From the NCBI GenBank assembly GCA_026387915.1, contig JAPLKS010000004.1, positions 1 through 64,000 on the forward strand: 64,000 nt of DNA, written 5' to 3'. Below are positions 26,004 to 34,354 of the stretch, piece by piece (position 1 is the stretch's first letter; each line of letters starts with the position of its first letter). The position numbers were made by a program, and so were the translations under genes. The notes beneath the pieces are model-generated. The model worked only from the letters and a program-made list of their open reading frames with translations, searched no databases and was not told the origin of the DNA. The stretch is from Gemmatimonadota bacterium. Its GTDB lineage: Bacteria; Gemmatimonadota; Gemmatimonadetes; Gemmatimonadales; Gemmatimonadaceae.

Positions 26004-27085
26004 GCGACCCACGCTGACTGCGCGCTCGCCTCAGCGCCGATCGACGCAGGGGCTACCGGCTCACCGAGTGTCCGGCCCGCCGCGGCCGCGAAGGGAGCCA
26101 GCGCGCGCATCATCGAAGCGAAGGCGTCGATCGTGAGCGATTGGTCACCATCGCTCTGCGCTTCCGCAGGGCGGGGATGCACCTCAATAATCAATCCATC
26201 GGCACCAGCCGCGATCGCCGCAAATGCGAGCGGTGCCACGAGATCCGCGCGCCCCGCCGCATGACTGGGGTCCACAATCACCGGCAGATGCGTCTCGGCT
26301 TTGAGTACCGGCACCGCCGCGACGTCGAACGTGTTGCGCGTCGCCGTCTCAAAGGTGCGAATGCCGCGTTCGCACAGCATCACCTGGCGATTCCCCTGCG
26401 CCATGATGTGCTCGGCCGCCTGCAACAACTCGCTGATGGTTGCCGAGAGACCGCGCTTGAGCAGCACCGGCCGGCGGACCCGTCCCACCTCGGCGAGCAG
26501 CGCATAGTTCTGCATGTTGCGCGCGCCGATTTGCAAAATGTCCACGCGTTCGGCCATCATCTCCACCTGTCGCGGGTCCATCACTTCACTCACAATGGGC
26601 ATGCCGGTGCGTGCTCGTGCCTCGGCGAGGAGATCGAGCCCCTCCTCGCCGAGTCCTTGGAATGCGTACGGTGAGGTGCGGGGCTTGAAGGCACCTCCAC
26701 GCAATACGGCGGCACCGGCGGCCCGCACGCCCTCGGCCGTCTCCATGAGCATCGCGCGCCCTTCTACCGAGCACGGGCCAGCGGCGATCACGATTTCCCG
26801 ACCGCCGATGATTGTGCCGGCCGCATCGCCGAGCGCGATAGTGGTGCGAGACGCCACGAACTCGCGCGACGCGAGGCGGTACGGCTTGCGCACGCGGTGC
26901 ACGGAATCCACCCCAGAGAGCGCCCGGACGGCGCCTTCGTCGATGCCCCCGACGTCGCCAATGCAGCCGATGACAGTCCGGTCGACGCCGGTGGAGACGT
27001 GGGTGCGCAATCCACGTGCCTCCATGAACTCGCGAATACCGTCGAGTTCAGCGGGGGTAATGTGGGTTCGGGTGACGAGAATCAC
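26000..27085 (-). CDS. aroF: 3-deoxy-7-phosphoheptulonate (DAHP) synthase, type I-beta
   Basis: 361 residues from GTG 27085, chosen because GGAGG lies 4 bases upstream and the N-terminal [25 protein letters not shown] matches the ferredoxin-like regulatory domain of Thermotoga-type enzymes (about residues 1-75). The barrel follows with [56 protein letters not shown] and [11 protein letters not shown]. It condenses phosphoenolpyruvate with erythrose-4-phosphate, the first step of aromatic synthesis. The regulatory domain suggests feedback inhibition by Tyr or Phe, and a Tyr-rich leader and attenuator lie upstream, giving two levels of control. Confidence 0.96.
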   Translation of the reverse strand: MILVTRTHITPAELDGIREFMEARGLRTHVSTGVDRTVIGCIGDVGGIDEGAVRALSGVDSVHRVRKPYRLASREFVASRTTIALGDAAGTIIGGREIVIAAGPCSVEGRAMLMETAEGVRAAGAAVLRGGAFKPRTSPYAFQGLGEEGLDLLAEARARTGMPIVSEVMDPRQVEMMAERVDILQIGARNMQNYALLAEVGRVRRPVLLKRGLSATISELLQAAEHIMAQGNRQVMLCERGIRTFETATRNTFDVAAVPVLKAETHLPVIVDPSHAAGRADLVAPLAFAAIAAGADGLIIEVHPRPAEAQSDGDQSLTIDAFASMMRALAPFAAAAGRTLGEPVAPASIGAEASAQSAWVA

Positions 27086-27122
27086 GGGGCCTCCAAAGGC
27101 GGTCGGGAGAGATGGGCGCAAA

Positions 27123-27153
27123 CGAAAAAGGCCCGTGGAGTTTCCACGGGCCT
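27123..27153 (-). terminator. attenuator (intrinsic terminator) before the tyrosine operon
   Basis: On the minus strand, arms AGGCCCGTGGA and TCCACGGGCCT (27153-27143 and 27139-27129) form a perfect 11-bp stem with loop AAC, followed by TTTTT. It lies between the Tyr-rich leader peptide and aroF. The leader segment TCACGGGTC (27215-27207) can pair along 9 bases with GGCCCGTGG of the terminator's first arm (two G-T pairs), giving an antiterminator. Confidence 0.85.
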
Positions 27154-27189
27154 CGTGCTTGCGGGAGCTGTTACGGCGCTGTGTGCGCG

Positions 27190-27264
27190 CTAACCCCTAC
27201 CGCCGCGACCCGTGACTGGGGTGCGATAGTAGTAATAAAAGTAGGTGGCGGCGCCGACGTTCAT
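27190..27264 (-). CDS. tyrosine-rich leader peptide of the aromatic operon
   Basis: A 24-codon frame reads [19 protein letters not shown]... and ends at TAG 27192-27190. Five Tyr and one Phe fall within six consecutive codons (27243-27226), the hallmark of ribosome-mediated attenuation. Stalling there when Tyr-tRNA is scarce would leave the downstream TCACGGGTC free to capture the terminator arm and let RNA polymerase reach aroF. Translation to the stop would cover that segment and allow termination. No Shine-Dalgarno precedes the ATG; TAGACT lies 7 bases upstream, so it is probably leaderless. Too short to be a functional protein. Confidence 0.88.
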   Translation of the reverse strand: MNVGAATYFYYYYRTPVTGRGGRG

Positions 27265-27271
27265 GGAGGGC

Positions 27272-27301
27272 AGTCTAGTCCGTCTGCGCCGTCCCGGTCA
27301 A
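27272..27301 (-). promoter_or_regulatory. promoter of the tyrosine operon
   Basis: On the minus strand: TTGACC (27301-27296), 18 bases, TAGACT (27277-27272), then 7 bases to the leader-peptide ATG at 27264. The predicted start of transcription is at or next to that ATG. Confidence 0.7.
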
Positions 27302-27442
27302 GGGCGAAGGGGAGAATTCCGGACACTGAAGCCGGGCTGGGGGGCTGTGGCAGCGGGCACGGCTGGGAGGGTGGATGTGTGGGGGGAAAACCCATTTCAG
27401 CCCTCACTAACCTCCCGCCCCGCTCGGCGCTAATTTCTATGT

Positions 27443-29299
27443 ATGTCGCTCGCCCTCGCTCGAAAGTACCGCCCCAAACGCTTTGCGGATGTCGCCGTGC
27501 AATCGCACGTCGCGACCACGTTGCGCAACGCGATTGCCGGCGACCGAGTAGCGCACGCCTATCTGTTCTGCGGACCTCGCGGCACCGGCAAGACAACCCT
27601 TGCTCGCGTGCTCGCTATGGCGCTTAACTGCGAGAAGCGTCAGCCAGACCGCGAACCGTGCGGCGAGTGTGGTTCGTGCACGCGCATTTGGGCGGGCTCG
27701 GCGAGTCTTGATGTGGTAGAAATCGACGCCGCCTCGAACCGCGGCGTGGACGACGCCCGCGACCTGCGCGAGCGCGCGATGTATGCACCGAGCGGGCCGG
27801 ATCAGTACAAGGTGTACATCATTGACGAAGCGCACATGCTCACGCGCGAAGCGTGGAATGCGCTCCTCAAGATTCTCGAAGAGCCGCCGCCGCGTGTGGT
27901 GTTTGCCTTTGCCACCACTGAGCCGCAGAAGATTGCGCAGGCCGCCGCGCCGGTGCTCTCGCGCGTGCAGCGATTTGATCTCAAGCGCATTGGTCCGCAC
28001 GATGTGCGCGAACGGCTCTCCGCCGTGCTCGCTCTCGAAGGGATCACCGCGGAATCCGACGCGCTCGGCATGCTCGCGCGCGCCGCCGATGGCTCCATGC
28101 GCGACGCACTTTCGCTCACCGACCAAGTGCTGTCACTCGGCGAGGGCACCGTAACAGCGCAACGCGTGCGCGACGCGCTTGGCTTGGTGCACGAAGACGA
28201 ATATGTGGCGTTGCTCGATATTGTTGGCGAACGACGCGCGGGTGATGTGTTTGGCGCCGCCGCGCGACTCGGCGATTATGGCGTGGACTTTGGCTTGCTG
28301 CTCGCGGGGTTCGGTGATGTGGTGCGCGCGCAGTTGGCGATCACGCTCGGTGGCGCGGTGCCCGATCTCTCGGACCATTTGCGCCTCGCCCTCGAAGCCC
28401 GCAAAGACAAGTTCTCCAGTGGCGACCTGCTGCGCATGATGACGATGCTGGTGGAAATCGAACCGCATTTCCGCCGGAGCGGACAGCCACAGATGCTGTT
28501 CGAAACCTTGCTCGTACGTTTTGCGTTGCTCGATAAAACGCTCGGCCTTGAGGACGTGCTTCGAGGACTGGCCGGCGGTGGCGGCGGCGCTTCGGCAACG
28601 GTGGGAGGCGGCGGAACGCGTCGCTCGGCACCCAGCGATGTGCGCGCCCCAATGATGGCCGACAGCGCTTCGGCTCGTACACCGTCACGCGCGTTTGATT
28701 CGGCGCCAATGGCTGCGCCGTCGAGTGCGCCAACGCTACCATCGGCACCATCGGCACCATCGGCACCATCGGTACCATCGGCACGACTGGCCTCGCCGCC
28801 AATGGAGGCGCCGTCTGAGGGGCGCCCCATCGCGCCGCCGCCGCTCGCGCGCGCAGAGCGTCCAGCGAAGGTGGCGGAGACCGCGCCCCTCGCCGATGTG
28901 GCACCAGTCGCGCGCAAAATGCAGGCGCTCGACATCAACCGCCTCTCCGAACACTGGGACGATGTGATCGAAGCGGTACGCGCCACCGGCCGTGGCGTCA
29001 TTGCGAGTGCCCTCGCCGAGGGGACGCCCGTCGCGGTCACGGCACAGGGCGTGATCACGGTGGGGGTGAACTCTGATGCCATTGCGTCGGCCCTCGAGGC
29101 AAACCAGGCGCCGATTCTCGCCGCCGTGCGGACCATTTTTGACGGCGCATCGAAAATCGCCATCAAGATGGCCGGTGAGACGCGGGGCAGTCGCCTCACC
29201 GCGGACGATGTGATTGCCAATCGAGTGACGATGCTCCGCAAACGCGATCCCGTGCTCGATGCCGCCGTCGAGTTGCTCGATCTGCGACTCATCGACTGA
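27443..29299 (+). CDS. dnaX: DNA polymerase III subunits gamma and tau
   Basis: 618 residues. Clamp-loader AAA+ module: Walker A GPRGTGKTTLA (about 44-54), four-Cys zinc module CEKRQPDREPCGECGSC, Walker B VYIIDEAHML, SRC-type SRVQRFDLKRI. The collar domain follows to about residue 370. A low-complexity Ala/Pro/Ser linker (about 375-480, with a 9-base tandem repeat) leads to a tau-like C-terminal domain. No A-rich slippery heptamer for a gamma-making frameshift was seen. The ATG lacks a Shine-Dalgarno, while TAATTT lies 6 bases upstream. First gene of a run with ybaB and recR, a widespread arrangement. Confidence 0.96.
   Translation: MSLALARKYRPKRFADVAVQSHVATTLRNAIAGDRVAHAYLFCGPRGTGKTTLARVLAMALNCEKRQPDREPCGECGSCTRIWAGSASLDVVEIDAASNRGVDDARDLRERAMYAPSGPDQYKVYIIDEAHMLTREAWNALLKILEEPPPRVVFAFATTEPQKIAQAAAPVLSRVQRFDLKRIGPHDVRERLSAVLALEGITAESDALGMLARAADGSMRDALSLTDQVLSLGEGTVTAQRVRDALGLVHEDEYVALLDIVGERRAGDVFGAAARLGDYGVDFGLLLAGFGDVVRAQLAITLGGAVPDLSDHLRLALEARKDKFSSGDLLRMMTMLVEIEPHFRRSGQPQMLFETLLVRFALLDKTLGLEDVLRGLAGGGGGASATVGGGGTRRSAPSDVRAPMMADSASARTPSRAFDSAPMAAPSSAPTLPSAPSAPSAPSVPSARLASPPMEAPSEGRPIAPPPLARAERPAKVAETAPLADVAPVARKMQALDINRLSEHWDDVIEAVRATGRGVIASALAEGTPVAVTAQGVITVGVNSDAIASALEANQAPILAAVRTIFDGASKIAIKMAGETRGSRLTADDVIANRVTMLRKRDPVLDAAVELLDLRLID
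28741..28785 (+). repeat. 9-bp tandem repeat, five units, inside dnaX
   Basis: Unit ATCGGCACC, three exact and two with one change, encoding Pro-Ser-Ala/Val repeats in the linker between the collar and the tau domain. The frame is preserved at any copy number. Confidence 0.8.
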
Positions 29300-29359
29300 T
29301 GCCGTGCGGGTCCAACTCGGCCCCGCGCTTCCGACTTTGACCAGACGACTGGACCGGTG

Positions 29360-29680
29360 ATGGACTTTCTGAAAATGGCGCAGCAGGTGGGCGAGATGCA
29401 GTCGCGCATGCAGCAGCTGCAGGACGAGCTGGAACGCGTGAGCGTGACGGGTTCGTCCGGCGGCGGCATGGTGCGCGTGGAGGCGGACGGCAAAGGCAAT
29501 GTGCGCAAAGTGATGATTGACCCGAGCGTCGTGAACCCAGCAGACGTCGAGCTCCTCGAAGATCTCGTGGCGGCGGCGGTCTCCGACGCGCAGCGCAAAG
29601 CGGCCGAGGCGGCCAAAGGCGAAATGGGCAAACTCACGGGGGGGCTCAACCTCCCCGCCGGCTTTAAGCTTCCGTTCTAA
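29360..29680 (+). CDS. ybaB: YbaB/EbfC nucleoid-associated protein
   Basis: 106 residues from ATG 29360. Tweezer-like dimer family: MDFLKMAQQVGEMQSRMQQLQDELERVSVTGSSGGGMVRVEADGKGNVRKVMIDP. It binds DNA and is nearly always encoded between dnaX and recR, as here; the stop is adjacent to the recR ATG. Confidence 0.95.
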   Translation: MDFLKMAQQVGEMQSRMQQLQDELERVSVTGSSGGGMVRVEADGKGNVRKVMIDPSVVNPADVELLEDLVAAAVSDAQRKAAEAAKGEMGKLTGGLNLPAGFKLPF

Positions 29681-30271
29681 ATGTCGGCTATCGACGATCT
29701 CGTGACCGAACTGGCTCGCCTCCCCACGATTGGGAGGAAGTCAGCCCTGCGGCTCACCTTTCACCTGCTCAAGCAGCCGCCGGAACAGAGCAAGCGGCTG
29801 GCGCAGGTCCTCGCGACGCTCGTGGAGCGAGTGCGCGCCTGCGAGGTGTGCTTTAATCTCACCGAGGAACCGCGCTGCGCGATTTGTCGGGATAGCCGTC
29901 GGGATGCCGCAATGATTTGCGTGGTCGAAGAGGCCAGCGACATTGCCGCGATCGAGCGAACCAGCGAGTTCCGCGGGGTGTATCACGTGTTGGGCGGCCG
30001 CCTGTCCCCGCTGGACGGGATCGGGCCGGAACAGCTGACGGTGGAGGCGCTGGTCGGGCGCGTGCGGGCTGGGGGGGTGCGGGAAGTTATCCTCGCCACC
30101 AACCCAAAGCTCGAAGGAGACGCGACCGCGTTGTATGTTCAAGAGCAGCTTGCCGCGTTCCCAGTATCGGTAACCCGGCTGGCGCGTGGCATGCCCGTCG
30201 GCGGCGACCTCGAATACGCAGACGGGGTCACCATCGCGCAGGCATTCTCGGCGCGACGGGCAATGACGTGA
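29681..30271 (+). CDS. recR: recombination mediator protein RecR
   Basis: 196 residues. A helix-hairpin-helix (LARLPTIGRKSALRLTFHLL), a four-Cys zinc finger (CEVCFNLTEEPRCAIC), a TOPRIM domain (ICVVEEASDIAAIERT...GVYHVLGGRLSPLDGIGPEQL) and the C-terminal Walker-like region (TRLARGMPVGGDLEYADGVTIAQAF) are all present. It works with RecO/RecF in loading RecA at gaps. Confidence 0.97.
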   Translation: MSAIDDLVTELARLPTIGRKSALRLTFHLLKQPPEQSKRLAQVLATLVERVRACEVCFNLTEEPRCAICRDSRRDAAMICVVEEASDIAAIERTSEFRGVYHVLGGRLSPLDGIGPEQLTVEALVGRVRAGGVREVILATNPKLEGDATALYVQEQLAAFPVSVTRLARGMPVGGDLEYADGVTIAQAFSARRAMT

Positions 30272-30296
30272 TCACCTTTTTCAGGACTTCACCCGC

Positions 30297-30785
30297 ATGA
30301 GTGTTGGCGCTGGGAGCTGGTCCTTTACCGAAGACGACTTCGGGGCGATCACCCACACGCTCCAGAAGTTTCTCTTCAACAGCAACGCGCGCTGCGCGCT
30401 GTTGGTCGACCGCACCGGCCAGCTTGTGGCCACGGTGGGGGAGCAGCCTTCGTTCGATCCCACCGCGTTCGCGACGCTCACCGCGGCCGACTTCAGTGCC
30501 AACGACCAGCTGGCGAAACTCATCGGAGAAAATGACTTCAACTCGCTCTTTCACCAGGGCGAAAAAGAGTCGATGTACCTCGCGGATATTGCGCGCCGAG
30601 TGATTCTCGTCGCGTTGTTCGATAACCGCACGACACTGGGTCTCGTGCGCCTCAAGATGAAGGACACCGTGCACGAGCTGACGCGGCAATTCGAAGAAGT
30701 GTTCGCGCGCCATGCGTCCGGGCAGCCGCAGGCGCCGGGGTTGCTCGCGGGCGCCGAAGACGAAATCGACAAGCTGTTCGGATAA
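30297..30785 (+). CDS. roadblock/LC7-domain protein, MglB-like
   Basis: 162 residues. One roadblock fold is visible (ITHTLQKFLFNSNARCALLVDRTGQLVATVGE...). Such proteins act as GTPase-activating partners of MglA. It lies 12 bases upstream of an MglA homologue, so the pair is expected to function together in cell polarity or surface motility. The C-terminal ~30 residues (FARHASGQPQAPGLLAGAEDEIDKLFG) extend beyond the roadblock core. Confidence 0.85.
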   Translation: MSVGAGSWSFTEDDFGAITHTLQKFLFNSNARCALLVDRTGQLVATVGEQPSFDPTAFATLTAADFSANDQLAKLIGENDFNSLFHQGEKESMYLADIARRVILVALFDNRTTLGLVRLKMKDTVHELTRQFEEVFARHASGQPQAPGLLAGAEDEIDKLFG

Positions 30786-30797
30786 GGAGACTCAGCC

Positions 30798-31475
30798 ATG
30801 TCGATGATCAACTACGCCTCGCGCGAGATCAACTGCAAAATCGTCTACTACGGCCCAGGGTTGGGCGGTAAGACGACCAATCTCGAGCACGTCTACACCA
30901 AGGTGAAACCGGATACCCGCGGTAAGCTCATCTCGCTTGCCACCGAGACCGAACGCACCCTGTTCTTTGATTTTCTGCCAGTCGACCTCGGCACGATTCG
31001 CGGTTTCAAAACGCGCTTTCACCTGTACACGGTGCCGGGGCAGGTGTACTACAATGCCTCGCGGAAGCTCATCCTGAAGGGCGTCGACGGCATCGTCTTT
31101 GTGGCCGACTCGCAAGTCGAACGCATGGAAGCGAATCAGGAAGCGATGCAGAACCTGTACGACAACATGGCCGAGTATGGCTATGATCTCACGAAGATGC
31201 CGTTCGTGATTCAGTACAACAAACGCGATCTCCCCAATGCGTCGCCCCTCGCAGATTTGCAGGGTGCGCTGAACCCCGGGTGGGAAGTCACGGATGTTTC
31301 GCGGCAGCGGCAAACGGCCGATCCGTTCCGTCCGGGCGAACATCTCATTGAGCAGCTCCCCACCGGCGAGTGGATTGAGCGCGCGACCTTCTTTGAGGCG
31401 GTCGCGGTCAAGGGCGACGGCGTGTTCGACACGCTACGCGCGGTAAGCAAGTTGGTTCTCAAGACGTTGGCGTAG
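30798..31475 (+). CDS. mglA: MglA-family small GTPase
   Basis: 225 residues, AAGGAG before the ATG. P-loop [10 protein letters not shown] (19-28), effector region with [15 protein letters not shown], switch II-like [17 protein letters not shown] ([10 protein letters not shown]) and [16 protein letters not shown] at the end. Compared with the ~195-residue Myxococcus MglA, an extra ~30 residues (about 160-195, [20 protein letters not shown]...) interrupt the region after the NKRD loop. MglA sets front-rear polarity through its GTP cycle with MglB. Here the pair sits downstream of recR. Confidence 0.92.
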   Translation: MSMINYASREINCKIVYYGPGLGGKTTNLEHVYTKVKPDTRGKLISLATETERTLFFDFLPVDLGTIRGFKTRFHLYTVPGQVYYNASRKLILKGVDGIVFVADSQVERMEANQEAMQNLYDNMAEYGYDLTKMPFVIQYNKRDLPNASPLADLQGALNPGWEVTDVSRQRQTADPFRPGEHLIEQLPTGEWIERATFFEAVAVKGDGVFDTLRAVSKLVLKTLA

Positions 31476-31493
31476 CCTCCAGCCGAATATCGA

Positions 31494-32204
31494 GTGAATC
31501 TCCCCAACTGGCTCACGGTCGGCCGCATCTTCTTCACGCCGCTGCTCGTCTGGCTTCCGCTGCAGAACGATCCGGGATATCGGCTTGCGGCGTTTGTACT
31601 CTACCTCGCCGTCTCGGTGACCGATTATTACGACGGCATGCTCGCGCGCACACGTGGGCAGGTGACAGATCTCGGCAAGATGCTCGATCCACTCGCCGAC
31701 AAACTGCTCCTGCTCGGTACCTTTGTGCCGATGTTCTATCTGCAAGCGCCGGCGTCCGATCCACTCCTGCGCTGGCTCACGACATTTATTCCGCCGCGCG
31801 AAGTGATGTCGCATTACCCGTTTGTCATTCACTTGGGAAGCGTCGATTGGCGGCTCGCCTTTCCCTGGTGGGTGGCGTTCATCGTGCTCGGCCGCGAACT
31901 CGCGATGACCGTGATGCGGCAGATGGCCGCCCGCCGCGGCGTAGTGATAGCCGCCATTGGGCCGGCCAAGCTCAAGACGATCTTCCAGCTGATCTGGATT
32001 GGCTCGGCGTACTTCTGGTTTTTCGTCGCCACCGCCGACGTGGCCGACACGCGCGATCGCATGGGCTGGGACTTCTTTGCCATTGCAGCCGGCGTGATTG
32101 GAGCCATCACGATGATCGCGAGTGTGGCGCTGACGGTGTATTCGATGGCGGTGTACTTGTGGCGGTTTGGGTATGTGTTTACGACCAAAGCGAGTAAGCC
32201 GTAA
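31494..32204 (+). CDS. pgsA: CDP-alcohol phosphatidyltransferase, PgsA-like
   Basis: 236 residues, GTG start. The family signature is seen as DYYDGMLARTRGQVTDLGKMLDPLADK, and the N-terminus LPNWLTVGRIFFTPLLVWLPL is typical of CDP-diacylglycerol-glycerol-3-phosphate transferases. About five membrane segments. It makes phosphatidylglycerol phosphate. An insertion of ~30 residues between the signature and the next helix is present. Followed by cinA, a frequent pairing. Confidence 0.9.
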   Translation: MNLPNWLTVGRIFFTPLLVWLPLQNDPGYRLAAFVLYLAVSVTDYYDGMLARTRGQVTDLGKMLDPLADKLLLLGTFVPMFYLQAPASDPLLRWLTTFIPPREVMSHYPFVIHLGSVDWRLAFPWWVAFIVLGRELAMTVMRQMAARRGVVIAAIGPAKLKTIFQLIWIGSAYFWFFVATADVADTRDRMGWDFFAIAAGVIGAITMIASVALTVYSMAVYLWRFGYVFTTKASKP

Positions 32205-32263
32205 TTCGTCAGTCGCTGTCCGTTGAAGTTCCCGTTGCCAGAAATTCGATCGCCGCGCAATGA

Positions 32264-32291
32264 ACGGACAACGGCAAACGGTCAACCGTTT
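32264..32291 (+). repeat. heptad repeat before cinA
   Basis: Units ACGGACA, ACGGCAA, ACGGTCA, ACCGTTT (32264-32291). TGTCCGTT at 32217-32224 is the reverse complement of AACGGACA at 32263-32270, so a hairpin is possible. Same pattern as at 4424-4458. Confidence 0.65.
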
Positions 32292-32312
32292 ACTCGCAGT
32301 CGCAGGGCCACT

Positions 32313-33569
32313 ATGCAGATCGAAGTAGTCACCATCGGCGACGAGCTCCTGCTCGGCTTCACCATCGACACCAATGCCGCGCATCTGGCGCGTGAGCTCG
32401 CGTCGCGCGGTGTGGCGATTGTGCGCCGCACCACCTGCGGCGACAGCGCGAGCGAAATTGCGTCGGCCGTTCGCGACGCACTCGACCGTAGTGGTGCAGT
32501 TATCACGACGGGCGGACTCGGTCCCACCTCCGACGACCTCACCAAAGAATCCATCGCTGCCATTTTTGGTCGCGCCATGCGCCTCGACGAAGAGATTGTC
32601 GACAATCTCAAGGCGCGCTGGAAGGCACGTGGGTGGCCGGGCGAGTTGCCCAAAGCCAACTACCAGCAGGCGATGATTCCCGAGGGATGCGACATTCTCG
32701 TGAATAATCACGGGTCTGCGCCTGGCATATGGCTCGAAGACGACCGCGGCCGTTGGGTGGCGATGCTCCCGGGGGTGCCGCGCGAGATGCGTGGGATGCT
32801 CGCGGATGCATTGCTCCCGCGCATCGAACAGCGCCTGACCGGAACGCCGCTCGTGATTCGCTCGCGCACACTCCGCACGAGCGGTATCGCGGAGTCAGCG
32901 CTCGCTGACCTGCTCGGCCCCCTTGCCAAGGCGCCGTTCGGGCTCTCGCTTGCCTATCTCCCAGGGGTGGCGGGGGTGGATCTGCGTCTCACCGCCCGCA
33001 ATCTCAGCGGGGGAGACGCCGATGCGTTGCTCGCGCAGGGCGCGGAGGCACTTCGGGCGCAGGTCGGCCACGCCATCTACGGTGAGGGGAATGACGACCT
33101 CGCCGCGATCGTGTTGTCCGAAATGCGTGCGCGCGGTTTTACGCTCGCACTCGCCGAGAGCTGCACCGGCGGTCTCCTCGGGCAGCGCATTACGGCTGTG
33201 CCGGGATCCAGCGACGTATTGCTGGGCGGCGTGGTGGCCTACGCCAACGAGGTCAAAGTCTCGCATCTCGACGTGCGTCCCGAGACGCTGGCCGCGCATG
33301 GGGCCGTCAGCGAGGCGACCGCCGGCGAGATGGCCTTAGGCGCGCAAAAGCGGTTCAAGACCTCGGCCGCACTCAGTGTGACGGGGGTGGCAGGGCCGGG
33401 TGGAGGAACGCCCGAAAAGCCGGTCGGCATGGTCTGTTTTGGGGTGGCGCTCGGCGACTCCCTCAAGACCTTTTCGGCGAACCTCTACGGAGATCGCCCC
33501 GAAATTCGAGAGCGGGCGGCGCAGGCAGCCCTCAATGCCCTCCGGCGAGCCCTCACCAAGGGCCTCTAA
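32313..33569 (+). CDS. cinA: CinA-family protein (nicotinamide-nucleotide amidase / competence-damage)
   Basis: 418 residues from ATG 32313. The N-terminal MoCF-like domain reads EVVTIGDELLLGFTIDTNAAHLARELASRGV and TTGGLGPTSDDLTKESIAA, with ANYQQAMIPEG and MLPGVPREMRGML. The C-terminal deamidase domain contains LALAESCTGGLLGQRITAVPGSSDVLLGGVVAYANEVK and VTGVAGPGGGTPEKPVGMVCFGVA. It recycles NMN and degrades pyridine-nucleotide by-products. Full-length two-domain form. Confidence 0.95.
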   Translation: MQIEVVTIGDELLLGFTIDTNAAHLARELASRGVAIVRRTTCGDSASEIASAVRDALDRSGAVITTGGLGPTSDDLTKESIAAIFGRAMRLDEEIVDNLKARWKARGWPGELPKANYQQAMIPEGCDILVNNHGSAPGIWLEDDRGRWVAMLPGVPREMRGMLADALLPRIEQRLTGTPLVIRSRTLRTSGIAESALADLLGPLAKAPFGLSLAYLPGVAGVDLRLTARNLSGGDADALLAQGAEALRAQVGHAIYGEGNDDLAAIVLSEMRARGFTLALAESCTGGLLGQRITAVPGSSDVLLGGVVAYANEVKVSHLDVRPETLAAHGAVSEATAGEMALGAQKRFKTSAALSVTGVAGPGGGTPEKPVGMVCFGVALGDSLKTFSANLYGDRPEIRERAAQAALNALRRALTKGL

Positions 33570-33687
33570 GGCGGACGGGCTCTGCCAACGACGGTGGCCC
33601 CAGGGCCGATTTAGGCGAAACGGAAGCCGCACAGCCCCGTAGGTTTAGTGAGCCCCCCACGCGGACTGGCATTCCGGCAGACCGGCG

Positions 33688-33703
33688 TGGCACGGCCGTT
33701 GCA
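33688..33703 (+). promoter_or_regulatory. sigma-54-type promoter upstream of grpE
   Basis: TGGCACGGCCGTTGCA matches the -24/-12 consensus TGGCACG-N4-TTGCW at every conserved base, with GG (33689-33690) and GC (33701-33702) exactly 12 apart. The predicted start is near 33714, 26 bases before the grpE ATG. It needs sigma-54 and an enhancer-binding activator, neither of which is encoded in the window. Confidence 0.65.
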
Positions 33704-33739
33704 ACTACGTTCTTCCAGACGCGAAATTCAAAACACCCA

Positions 33740-34339
33740 ATGACTGACTTTACCGATACCTCCGCACAGACAGCCCCCGACGGCGATGGTCCTGACGCCG
33801 CTGATTATGCCGCATCCGAGAGTGCCGCCTCCGTTCCTCAAGGAGGATCGGATACCGACGCCATGATCGCGACGCTGTCCACGCAGCTCAACGAACAGCG
33901 CGACAAACACCTGCGCCTCCTCGCCGAGTACGACAACTACCGCAAGCGCACCGTGCGCGAGCGGCAGGAAGCGGAACTCAAGGGGATGGGCATCTTGATT
34001 CGCGGTATTCTCGACGCGCTCGATGACCTCGGCCGCTTTGCGCACCTCGACCCCAGTCAGGTGGAGACCGCCGCCGTGGTGCAGGGCGCCGAGATGGTGG
34101 AGAAGAAATTATTTAAGTCGCTCGCCGGTCACGGGCTCGAAGTCGTGAATCCGGTGGACGTCCCCTTTGATCCCGCGGTGCACGAAGCGCTGACCACGAT
34201 GCCGGCAGGGAGCCCCGACGAAGATCAGCTCGTGGGAATGGTGTATCAGGTCGGCTACCTGTTCAACGGGCAGCTGTTGCGGGCCGCGCGTGTGGTGGTC
34301 AAACAGTGGTCGGCGCCGGCTGACGCCGCCGCCGAGTAA
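33740..34339 (+). CDS. grpE: nucleotide exchange factor GrpE
   Basis: 199 residues. An acidic disordered N-terminus is followed by the coiled coil (QLNEQRDKHLRLLAEYDNYRKRTVRERQEAELKG) and the beta-wing (VVNPVDVPFDPAVHEALTTMPAGSPDEDQLVGMVYQVGYLFNGQLLRAARVVV). It releases ADP from DnaK. It is paired with dnaJ 15 bases downstream; dnaK and hrcA are not in the window. Confidence 0.96.
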   Translation: MTDFTDTSAQTAPDGDGPDAADYAASESAASVPQGGSDTDAMIATLSTQLNEQRDKHLRLLAEYDNYRKRTVRERQEAELKGMGILIRGILDALDDLGRFAHLDPSQVETAAVVQGAEMVEKKLFKSLAGHGLEVVNPVDVPFDPAVHEALTTMPAGSPDEDQLVGMVYQVGYLFNGQLLRAARVVVKQWSAPADAAAE

Positions 34340-34354
34340 CGGGCGACTCCGCCG

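Noticed and set aside
27443-29299. Programmed -1 frameshift in dnaX
   Set aside because: No A AAA AAG-like slippery heptamer or A/T-rich run was found in the GC-rich linker region.
32223-32312. Longer N-terminus for CinA
   Set aside because: It would be encoded by the heptad repeat, and family similarity starts exactly at MQIEVVTIGDELL (ATG 32313).
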